NCBI GenBank assembly: GCA_023423335.1
Contig: JAFAFU010000065.1
Location: 1-64,000 of the forward strand
Reading direction: 5' to 3'
From: Bacillota bacterium
GTDB lineage: Bacteria; Bacillota; Clostridia; Lachnospirales; Lachnospiraceae
DNA length: 64,000 nt
Shown here one piece after another: positions 28,802 through 36,800 of the stretch (positions are counted from its first letter, which is position 1; the number at the start of each line of letters is the position of its first letter). The notes beneath the pieces were generated by a model that saw nothing but the letters and a program-made list of their open reading frames with translations, was not told the origin of the DNA and ran no database searches. The position numbers and the translations under genes were made by a program.

Positions 28802-29929
28802 TTAAAATAGTCCTTTTACAATTCGGATAATTTGTTTCATTTCCTCGTCTGTATTCTTAATGTCACTGGGCAGACATACGCCCTGCTTATAAATATCCTC
28901 TGCCACGCTTCCTTCATCCACTGTCATACTTATAAAATCGCAATTATCAAATACCGGCTGAAGATGCATAGGCTTCCAAATAGGTCTCGCCTCTATATTC
29001 TCTTGTTCTAAAGCAATCAATATGTCCAGAGGCTTAACCCTACTATCCGCATCCAGGGTTATACAGGTCAGCCAGTAATTCGGTTCACAATCATCGGGGA
29101 TTGGATTGAAGGAGATGTCACTGATTTCTTCCAATGCCTTTTTATATGTATAGTAGATATCCCTCTTTCTATTAATATAGTCATGCAGGGTGGTCAACTG
29201 ACCTCTTCCTATTCCCGCTACAATATTGGACATTCTATAATTATACCCGATTTCCCTGTGTTCATAATGGCGTTCCTTCTCTCTTGCCTGAGTAGCCCAA
29301 AAGCGTGCTTTTTCTATGGCATCCTTGTCCGGAGATACCAGCATACCTCCACCGGAAGTAGTGATGATCTTATTGCCATTAAAGGAAAAGATTCCGTATT
29401 TACCGAAAGTACCGGTCTGTCTCTCATGATAGGTGGCTCCTAATGATTCTGCTGCATCCTCAATCAGTGGAACATCATATTCTTCACAAATGTCCTGTAT
29501 CTCCTCCAGCTTTGCCGGTGTACCATATAGATTAACAGTAATTACTGCTTTTGCCTCAGGATATTTTTGAAACGCTTTTCTCAGTGCCTTAGGATCCATA
29601 TTCCAGGAATCTCTTTCACTGTCTATAAAAACAGGAACACCACCCTCGTATACAATCGGATTGCAGGTGGCTGAAAAAGTCAGAGAAGAACAGAATACGA
29701 TGTCACCTCTCTGAACACCTGCCAATTTTAATGCCAGATGGATTGCCGCTGTACCTGACGTTAACGCAGCTGCATAAGGAATCCCTACATAAGCAGCCAA
29801 TTCTTTCTCAAATTCATTGACATTTGGTCCCAGAGGAGCTACCCAGTTTTCCTCAAATGCTTTTTTAATAAAATCCTGTTCCCTGCCATTCATCGTCGGT
29901 GATGAAAGATAAATTCTCTTGTTTTCCAT
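28802..29929 (-). CDS. pglE: DegT/DnrJ sugar 4-aminotransferase (PglE-like)
   Basis: This 375-residue PLP enzyme starts IYLSSPTMNGREQDFIKKAF, a form typical of UDP-4-keto-6-deoxy-GlcNAc aminotransferases. It continues with LTSGTAAIHLALKLA near 57, EDAAESLGATY at 157-167 and PLP Lys187 in FSFNGNKIITTSGGG. Together with the dehydratase at 30030-31895 it would give UDP-4-amino-4,6-dideoxy-GlcNAc. A putative promoter lies just upstream. Confidence 0.88.
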   Translation of the reverse strand: MENKRIYLSSPTMNGREQDFIKKAFEENWVAPLGPNVNEFEKELAAYVGIPYAAALTSGTAAIHLALKLAGVQRGDIVFCSSLTFSATCNPIVYEGGVPVFIDSERDSWNMDPKALRKAFQKYPEAKAVITVNLYGTPAKLEEIQDICEEYDVPLIEDAAESLGATYHERQTGTFGKYGIFSFNGNKIITTSGGGMLVSPDKDAIEKARFWATQAREKERHYEHREIGYNYRMSNIVAGIGRGQLTTLHDYINRKRDIYYTYKKALEEISDISFNPIPDDCEPNYWLTCITLDADSRVKPLDILIALEQENIEARPIWKPMHLQPVFDNCDFISMTVDEGSVAEDIYKQGVCLPSDIKNTDEEMKQIIRIVKGLF

Positions 29930-29960
29930 AATCTCGCCTCGGTTTATGTTGTAGGTAAAT

Positions 29961-29989
29961 ATTATATTCTAGTTTTTAGTTTATCATAT
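29961..29989 (-). promoter_or_regulatory. Possible sigma-A promoter ahead of the pglE-like gene
   Basis: On the minus strand a perfect TATAAT (-10) lies at 29961-29966, about 32 bases before the start codon at 29929. The matching -35 position (29984-29989, ATATGA) is poor. It may give a second entry point into the polysaccharide operon after pglF. Confidence 0.35.
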
Positions 29990-30029
29990 ACTCGAATAAA
30001 GTCAAATTTATATTAGTGGATGGCTTATA

Positions 30030-31895
30030 TTAACTTTTATTCACTATATAGGTAGGAACTATTTCCTTAATCAGCTTCCTGATCTCAACCGGCTCTAAAA
30101 GACAAATTTCCTTTAGCTCTTCTAACTGTCTTAAAAATTTCTCCTCATCAATCTCAATCGGTTTTCCGATATGAATCAACTGATTCCCCGTATCCTGCAG
30201 CCCCTCTTCTTCCATCAGAAGCTCTTCATACAACTTTTCACCGGGACGAAGACCAGTAAATTGGATGTCGATATCCTCATAGGGCTTGTACCCCGACAGC
30301 CTGACCAGGTTTTCTGCCAGAGTAAGAATTTTAACCGGTTGACCCATATCCAGGACAAAGATCTCCCCGCCCTTGGCATAGGCACCCGCCTGAAGTACCA
30401 AGGATACCGCCTCCGGTATGGTCATGAAGTACCGGATGATATCCGGATGGGTTACGGTGACGGGTCCGCCTTCTGCGATCTGCTTCTTGAATAACGGTAT
30501 GACGCTGCCATTGGAGCCAAGGACATTGCCGAACCGAACCGCAACAAATTCTGTTTTGGATCGGTTGTTGTAGGTCTGTACGATCATCTCACAGATCCGC
30601 TTGGAGGCTCCCATGATATTCGTAGGATTCACTGCTTTATCGGTTGAAATCAGGACGAACCTCTCCGCACCGTACAGGTCAGCTGCCATAACTGTCTTCC
30701 AGGTTCCCAGGACATTATTCTTGATTGCCTCATTCGGGCTGTCCTCCATAAGAGGTACATGCTTATGGGCCGCCGCATGATAAACGATCTGAGGCCGGTA
30801 TGTCTTAAAGATACTGTTCATCCGGGATGAACTTCTAATGGATGCGATCAATACCACGAGTTTTAAATCGGGATATTTCTTCAATAACTCCTGTTGTATG
30901 TCATAGGCATTATTCTCATAGATGTCCACAATAATTAACTTCTTGGGTTCATGGGCGGCCAGCTGTCGGCAGAGCTCGCTGCCGATGGATCCGCCGCCGC
31001 CGGTAACCAGAATTACCTTGTCCTTCACATATCCCATAATGGAATTCAGATCCACCTGTATTGTATCCCTGCCCAGAAGATCCTCCACCTCTACATTTCT
31101 TAACTGACTGACGCTAATCTCATCATTCATGAATTGATAGATACCGGGAAGAATTTTTAAGCTGCAGCTAGTCTCCTTGCAGACGTCTACGATTTCACTG
31201 ATTGTTTTCTTCGATACGGACGGCATAGCTATGATAATCTCGTCAATCTGGTATAAGCTCGCACAATCGATGATATCCTTCCTGGTCCCTACGACCTTAA
31301 TACCATGGATGTATGTTCCCTGCTTCTCCTTCGCATCATCGATAATACATTTCACGACGGTATTGTGTATATGCTCACTGACTCGTATCTCCTTAATAAT
31401 AGCATTAGCTGCGTTACCCCCCCCAATCAGCATAACCCGTTTGAATTCACTGTTATCACCGGATCTTCTAATAAGAAAGCGGATAAAACGGTAAGCAAAC
31501 CGGCTACCCAGAGTCAGAAAGAAAAGCACTCCGCCGTAAAGGAAATAATAACTTCTGGGAACCGGTAGATCGAGTATATGTAAACCAAAGAATTGAACAA
31601 TGGAAGCGGTAACACAGGCAGATAATACATTTTGCATCTCAATGATTCCCGCATACCTCCAGATACTATGGTAAAGCTTAAAAAGATAAAAGATAATCAT
31701 AGTAAACAAAAGATTGTATGGTAAATAATCCCATACTGACTCGACATAATTCATATGAACTCTGTTTGGGTTAAGGTCAAACCTTAATAATAATCCTAAA
31801 GTACAGGATACTATAACTACTGTCATATCGCATAACAATAAAAACAGCCTTCTTACTGTTAGTTTCTTATCGATTGCTTTCCCCCATATACCCAT
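30030..31895 (-). CDS. pglF: Membrane UDP-GlcNAc 4,6-dehydratase (PglF/CapD family)
   Basis: This 621-residue protein has four N-terminal membrane helices (about 15-130), a CoA-binding-like Rossmann domain (about 145-270; MLIGGGNAANAII) and a C-terminal SDR dehydratase domain (about 285-600). The last carries VTGGGGSIGSELCRQL, AAAHKHVPLMEDSP and STDKAVNPTNIMGASKR. It converts UDP-GlcNAc to the 4-keto-6-deoxy sugar that the PglE-like enzyme aminates. It is the first gene of the polysaccharide locus and is visibly GC-richer than the genes after it. The AGAGG site lies nine bases before the ATG. Confidence 0.9.
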   Translation of the reverse strand: MGIWGKAIDKKLTVRRLFLLLCDMTVVIVSCTLGLLLRFDLNPNRVHMNYVESVWDYLPYNLLFTMIIFYLFKLYHSIWRYAGIIEMQNVLSACVTASIVQFFGLHILDLPVPRSYYFLYGGVLFFLTLGSRFAYRFIRFLIRRSGDNSEFKRVMLIGGGNAANAIIKEIRVSEHIHNTVVKCIIDDAKEKQGTYIHGIKVVGTRKDIIDCASLYQIDEIIIAMPSVSKKTISEIVDVCKETSCSLKILPGIYQFMNDEISVSQLRNVEVEDLLGRDTIQVDLNSIMGYVKDKVILVTGGGGSIGSELCRQLAAHEPKKLIIVDIYENNAYDIQQELLKKYPDLKLVVLIASIRSSSRMNSIFKTYRPQIVYHAAAHKHVPLMEDSPNEAIKNNVLGTWKTVMAADLYGAERFVLISTDKAVNPTNIMGASKRICEMIVQTYNNRSKTEFVAVRFGNVLGSNGSVIPLFKKQIAEGGPVTVTHPDIIRYFMTIPEAVSLVLQAGAYAKGGEIFVLDMGQPVKILTLAENLVRLSGYKPYEDIDIQFTGLRPGEKLYEELLMEEEGLQDTGNQLIHIGKPIEIDEEKFLRQLEELKEICLLEPVEIRKLIKEIVPTYIVNKS

Positions 31896-31936
31896 TCATC
31901 CATACCTCTTATGCTAATTATTAAATCTCCTATGCA

Positions 31937-31964
31937 TTCATAGGCCTTTCAACCAGTTTTTCAA
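31937..31964 (-). promoter_or_regulatory. Putative promoter of the polysaccharide operon
   Basis: On the minus strand TTGAAA (31959-31964) and TATGAA (31937-31942) are separated by 16 bases, about 42 bases upstream of the pglF-like start codon. Each hexamer matches the vegetative consensus at five of six positions. It lies directly after the terminator of the upstream small gene, as expected for the start of a new transcription unit. Confidence 0.5.
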
Positions 31965-31999
31965 GGAAAACTTAGTTGCCCGCTCTAGCCTTTTCGCAG

Positions 32000-32044
32000 A
32001 AAAAGAACCCACAAATAGAAGCATTCTTCTATTCACTAGGTTCT
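32000..32044 (-). terminator. Rho-independent terminator after the zinc-ribbon gene
   Basis: Reading the minus strand, the arms AGAACC...AATAGAAG and CTTCTATT...GGTTCT form a two-part stem with a small internal loop and the apical loop AATG. TTTTTC follows. It begins at the stop codon of the 78-residue gene and separates it from the polysaccharide locus. Confidence 0.7.
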
Positions 32045-32279
32045 ACTTAATTATCGGCTGCTCCTGGAGCAATGCTTCCATTTTATCACGATATTCCTGT
32101 ATTCTCTTCTTGTAAGCTTCTCTATATGTGTTACGTTCGCTTTCCGCCATGTCCATAAATTCAACATATTCCAGTTCACACCGGTCAAGATGTGAACCGC
32201 AATGGAAGCAAATAGCATCCGGTTTCCTGGATACCATTCGAAAATTATAACACTTTGGACAGATATATATTCTCAGCAT
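32043..32279 (-). CDS. Small zinc-ribbon protein of unknown function
   Basis: This 78-residue protein carries two CxxC pairs (CPKC at 8-11 and CFHC at 24-27) that should bind one zinc. A charged helical tail (about 45-72, rich in Glu, Arg and Lys) follows. The start has a GGAGG site nine bases upstream and a strong promoter further up. It is a single-gene unit with its own terminator. I do not recognise a characterised family; function unknown, perhaps nucleic acid or protein binding. Confidence 0.75.
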   Translation of the reverse strand: MLRIYICPKCYNFRMVSRKPDAICFHCGSHLDRCELEYVEFMDMAESERNTYREAYKKRIQEYRDKMEALLQEQPIIK

Positions 32280-32311
32280 GTTATCTTGCGCCTCCTCTAC
32301 GTATGCTTACA

Positions 32312-32340
32312 ATTATACTATTATGTGAGCCCAATGTAAA
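32312..32340 (-). promoter_or_regulatory. Strong vegetative promoter for the zinc-ribbon gene
   Basis: On the minus strand TTTACA (32335-32340) is followed after exactly 17 bases by TATAAT (32312-32317). Transcription would start near 32305, about 25 bases upstream of the ATG at 32279, leaving room for the GGAGG site at 32291-32296. Confidence 0.7.
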
Positions 32341-32649
32341 CCTTCAAATAGAAATATGTAGTATTATGTTAACCACTTTATATCATTGGGCCTGTCATAT
32401 ATCCGGTGCAAGCTTACTTCTAAAATAAAGTTATACTAATTTATTTTATCATAGTTGACAAACATTGAACAGACCAATATTTAGCATCATCAATATATTT
32501 CCAGGTTTTTCTTATAAACTCATGATAACTGTCCCTCCGTTTATATAAGCAGTAATATCATTAATAAAGCCCATTTAAAAGATCAAAAATAAAAAAGGAG
32601 ATGCTTTTGTTTAATCACACCCCCGCCTGTACTCTGAATTTATCCATAA
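32341..32649. other. Intergenic stretch without recognisable genes
   Basis: About 310 AT-rich bases with no supported gene on either strand. It holds a weak five-base-pair hairpin followed on the minus strand by a T-rich tract at about 32585-32608, which may end transcription of the deacetylase gene. A TTGACA at 32455-32460 on the plus strand has only a poor -10. Confidence 0.5.
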
Positions 32650-33447
32650 TTAACGCAATATCTCCATTGCCCCACCCTTGACTTCAATATGCTTCCCATT
32701 GGCAGTAATCCAGGCCGCCTCAGCCGACGGATTATAGACCATGTCATGTGCCGCGGAAAATTTCAGGTTATCCAACAGCTTCATATAATCGACGATTTCG
32801 ATGTTCGTGGCGTACCAGACATCCTCCCTGCCGCCGATATAGTCGGCAAATCCCTCCATCAACTCCCAGTTATCCTGCGTTTTGAATTCATAGCTGTGCC
32901 CCCATACATACATAAGGAACAGGTATTGGGATTTCGCAGTTTCCACAAAACGCCTGGCATTATCCATCAGGTTATGATTATGATGGCAGGTAGCTTTCCA
33001 GGTAAGATAATCCTTCGGTATTCCAAAATCATCCGTATCCCCGACGATTCTGCCATATTCAATCCCCAGAGAAGGAAGCAGCTTTACGATATTCTGATTA
33101 TGGGAGCCATTCGGGTAAGCCATTCCCCGCACCGGATAACCCACGATACTCTCCAGCTCCTTCCGGTCCCTTATAATCTCTTCAACAACCTCCGTAATCG
33201 GACATCTCTCCAGGGTCGGATGGGAGAAGGTGTGACAAGCCACCTCATGTCCCTGATATAGTTCCTTCACTTCCTCCCGGTGTATTTTATCCGGCTGATC
33301 CAGCCAGCCGGAATTCAGATTGAAGGTTCCTTTAATTCCCTTCCGGTTAAGAAGCTTGATCAGTCTCCGGTCCTCCTCCCTGCCGTCATCATAGCTTAAG
33401 GTAAGAGCCTTATACCTTCCTCCCGGAAAACATTTATAAATTGACAT
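32650..33447 (-). CDS. Polysaccharide deacetylase (NodB homology), cytosolic form
   Basis: This 265-residue carbohydrate esterase family 4-like protein has motif 1 as LSYDDG (Asp20, Asp21) and motif 2 as HTFSH (His72, His76), giving the metal triad. YPNGSHNQ near 112 takes the place of motif 3. There is no signal peptide or membrane anchor, unusual for cell-wall deacetylases. It would remove acyl groups from an oligosaccharide or a related amide. A clear AAGGAGG site precedes the ATG. It stands alone between the tRNA and the zinc-ribbon gene. Confidence 0.82.
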   Translation of the reverse strand: MSIYKCFPGGRYKALTLSYDDGREEDRRLIKLLNRKGIKGTFNLNSGWLDQPDKIHREEVKELYQGHEVACHTFSHPTLERCPITEVVEEIIRDRKELESIVGYPVRGMAYPNGSHNQNIVKLLPSLGIEYGRIVGDTDDFGIPKDYLTWKATCHHNHNLMDNARRFVETAKSQYLFLMYVWGHSYEFKTQDNWELMEGFADYIGGREDVWYATNIEIVDYMKLLDNLKFSAAHDMVYNPSAEAAWITANGKHIEVKGGAMEILR

Positions 33448-33495
33448 GGATTTGTACCTCCTTATCCGATTACGTTAAATCAGCATGAAATAAAT

Positions 33496-33526
33496 AAAAA
33501 AGCTGCAAAAATCAAATCTCTGCAAC
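33496..33526 (-). terminator. Terminator downstream of tRNA-Glu
   Basis: On the minus strand GTTGCA (33521-33526) pairs with TGCAGC (33502-33507), with one G-T pair, and is followed by TTTTTT. It lies about 32 bases after the tRNA 3' end. Confidence 0.6.
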
Positions 33527-33558
33527 TCCATTCAGACCTGTATTTACTTAAGTAAGAG

Positions 33559-33630
33559 CAGCGCGTACGGGAATCGAACCCGTGTTTCCGCCGTGAGAGG
33601 GCGGCGTCTTGACCCCTTGACCAACGCGCC
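33559..33630 (-). tRNA. tRNA-Glu (anticodon CUC)
   Basis: The 72-base gene folds as a full cloverleaf on the minus strand. The acceptor GGCGCGT pairs with ACGCGCT (first pair G-U), and the anticodon stem CCGCC/GGCGG holds the loop CTCTCAC, giving CUC that reads GAG. The T arm contains GGTTCGATTCC. Discriminator is G and the CCA end is not encoded. A promoter and a terminator flank it, so it is a single transcription unit. Confidence 0.95.
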
Positions 33631-33650
33631 GTTTGTTAAGGACAATATTT

Positions 33651-33679
33651 ATCATATACTATGCATGAGAAAAAAGCAA
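33651..33679 (-). promoter_or_regulatory. Promoter of tRNA-Glu
   Basis: On the minus strand TTGCTT (33674-33679) and TATGAT (33651-33656) are spaced by 17 bases, with the tRNA 5' end about 20 bases further on. Confidence 0.6.
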
Positions 33680-33797
33680 GCATTATTTTAAAAAATTTGT
33701 TGAATTGTTAAACCAATTAAAACAGTTTTATATTCTTCTATGGGATATGGAAAAAGCAACAAAAATAACTCTATTACCGCTTACTAAGCTTACCGAA

Positions 33798-33848
33798 ATA
33801 CGGTCTTATTATCCGGATATGGCTCATTTCCGGATAATAAGACCGTAT
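33798..33848. repeat. Perfect 20-bp inverted repeat between polC and tRNA-Glu
   Basis: The arms 33798-33817 and 33829-33848 are exact reverse complements (ATACGGTCTTATTATCCGGA on the left) around an 11-base loop. It lies 35 bases downstream of the polC stop. Only three T residues follow on the minus strand and none on the plus strand, so it is not a classical terminator. It could stabilise the 3' end of the polC transcript, act as a bidirectional terminator, or be a dispersed palindromic element. Confidence 0.8.
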
Positions 33849-33882
33849 CCCATCCGTTTTTCGTATATGGTTATCATATATG

Positions 33883-36800
33883 CTACAAAAAGTCCAGCAG
33901 CGACATCTGGTTGGACAGCGGCAGATCTCCCAGGAGCCCTAACCTGGCCATGTTGTCTACAACTGTAGAACTCACTTTGCAGCGGATCTTGAAGTCGTCC
34001 CTGGACAGGAATTGGCCCTGCTTTGCTGCTTCTACCACTCCGTCCGCTGCCTTGTCCCCAAGTCCGTCAATCGTACTTAAGGAGGGCATCAGCTTGTCAT
34101 CAATTATCTGGAAATGGTGTGCTTTCGCCGTAAAGATATCGATCGAAAGGAATTGAAAGCCTCTGGCATACATTTCCTGGACAACACGCATATCCTTAAA
34201 GGTATCCTGCTCCTTGTTGGTCAGGGTGTTCGACCGCCGCTTATAATCGGCCATATTCTGCTCCAGACGGTCTCTTCCAAGGCACATCAGCTCATAGTTA
34301 AAGGCTGAGGCACGGATGGAGAAATAGGCTGCGTAATAGGCCAGCGGGTAATATACCTTAAAATACGCAATACGGTAAGCCATCATAACATAAGCTGCCG
34401 CATGGGCTTTCGGAAACATATACTTAATCTGCTTACAGGAACGGATATACCATTCCGGTACTCCGGCCTCCAGCATAGCCTCTTCCCATTCCGGTGTAAG
34501 ACCCTTGCCCTTACGGACGCTTTCCATGATCTTAAAGGACAATCCTGCCTCCACGCCGGTCTGTATCAGATAGATCATGATATCGTCACGGGTACAGATG
34601 GCGGTGGACAGGGTACAGGTGCCTTCCTTGATCAGGGTCTGGGCATTATTCAGCCAAACATCGGTACCATGGGACAGCCCCGAGATACGAACCAGATCGG
34701 AGAAAGATTTCGGCTTCGCCTCCTTCACCATCTGCATAACGAAATCCGTTCCGAACTCAGGAATACCAAGACAGCCTAATTCACAGCCATCCAGGTCCTT
34801 TGGAGATATTCCTAAGGCGCTGGTATCATGGAACAGGGACATCACCTTCTTATCATCCAGACGGATCTGCTTCGCATCCAGGCCGGTTAAATCCTCCAGC
34901 ATACGGATCATGGTCGGATCATCATGGCCGAGGATATCCAGCTTTAGGAGGTTATGATCAATGGAATGATAATCAAAATGTGTTGTCGTAGTGGTCGTAT
35001 TCATATCATTGGCCGGCCTTTGAACCGGAGTAAAGGAATAGATATTCTCTCCGTGGGGAAGGACCACAATACCCCCCGGATGCTGGCCGGTAGTTCTTCG
35101 GACTCCGACGCAGCCTGCCACCAAACGGTCAATCTCCACATTCCTTTTATGTATACCTCGTTCCTCATAATAGTTCTTGACATAGCCGTAAGCGGTCTTC
35201 TCCGCCAGGGTGCCAATGGTTCCCGCCCGGAAGGTATGCCCCTTACCGAACAGCACCTCCGTATAATCATGGGCCTTACTCTGGTATTCACCGGAGAAAT
35301 TAAGATCGATATCCGGTTCCTTATCCCCATAGAAGCCCAGGAAGGTCTCAAACGGGATATCGTGTCCGTCCTTCATCAGAGGCTTACCGCAGACCGGACA
35401 ATCCTTATCCGGCATATCGCAGCCGGATTTTCCGGCAAAGCTCTTCACTTCCTCCGACTCAAAATCGGAATAATTGCATTCGGTGCAGTAATAATGAGGC
35501 GGTAAAGGATTCACCTCCGTAATACCGGCCGTAGTTGCTACAAAAGAGGAGCCGACAGAACCGCGGGAGCCGACCAGATAGCCATCCTCATTGGACTTCC
35601 ATACCAGCTTCTGGGCTATGATATACATTACCGCAAAGCCGTTATTGATAATGGACTTCAGTTCATGCTCCAGGCGATCCTCTACCTGCTTCGGCAGAGT
35701 CTTTCCGTACATGGAATGAGCCCGTTCATAGCAAATATTTCTCAAGTTTTCCTCCGAGTTCTCCAAAACCGGAGGGCATTTGTCCGGACGCACCGGGGAT
35801 ATCTTCTCGATCCGGTCAGCGATCCGATTGGTATTCGTGATAACTACCTCTTCCGCCTTTTCCTTGCCCAGGTATGCAAACTCCTCAAGCATCTCCTCCG
35901 TGGTCCGAAAATACAGCGGCGCCTGCTGGTCCGCATCCTTGAAGCCCTTTCCCGCCATGATAATTCTGCGATACACCTCATCCTCTGGATCCATAAAATG
36001 CACGTCACAGGTGGCCACCACGGGTTTATTATATTCCTCTCCAAGAGCTATGATCTTCCGGTTAATCTCCATCAGATCTTCCCTGGAATTAATCTCCTTA
36101 TCGTCGCTCCGGTCACTGCGGATCAGGAACTCATTATTTCCAAGGGGCTGAATCTCCAGATAATCATAGAAATTAACCAATCTCGCGATCTGCTCATGGG
36201 ATTGGTTTGCCAGCACGGCACGGTATATCTCCCCTGCCTCACAGGCAGAACCCACGATAATTCCTTCCCTGCATTCCATCAGAAGACTCTTCGGAACCTT
36301 CGGTCTCTTATTATAATATTCAATATGAGACAGAGAAACCATCTTGTAGAGATTAACTCTTCCCGCATCATTTTGTGCCAGCAGGATTGCATGGTAAGCC
36401 GGCAGTTTTCGGATTGCCTCAGGAGACAGCTTTCCGAGCCGGTCTATCTCATCAACTATGGTAATCCCCTTCTCCTTCAGCATCTCAGACAGCTTTAAGA
36501 ATATCTCTGCCGTTGCTCCGGCATCATCCACCGCCCTATGGTGATTCTCCAGGGAAATATCCAGAGCCTTAGCCACAATATTCAGCCGGTATCTGCTCAG
36601 ATCAGGAAGCAGGATTCTGGCTAATCCAACCGTATCGATCACCGTATAATCAGCCTTTATCCCCAGTCTGGAAGCATTTTTCCGAATAAAGCCCACATCA
36701 AAGGAAGCATTGTGGGCAACCAGACTGCAGCCCTCACAGAACGCAAGGAATTCCGGAAGCACCGCCTCAATCCTTGGTGCATTGAGAACCATATCGTCAC

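Noticed and set aside
32455..32483. Plus-strand promoter with TTGACA and 17-base spacing
   Set aside because: The -10 (TATTTA) is poor and no plus-strand gene follows; the ATG after AAAGGAG at 32595-32603 has no spacing and a 26-codon frame.
33559..33630. tRNA-Glu as an integration site of a genomic island
   Set aside because: I see no integrase gene and no direct repeat of the tRNA 3' end on either side.
34577..36498. Long plus-strand open frames opposite polC (up to about 277 codons)
   Set aside because: They run antisense to a clearly conserved polymerase, lack ribosome sites and have no recognisable domains.
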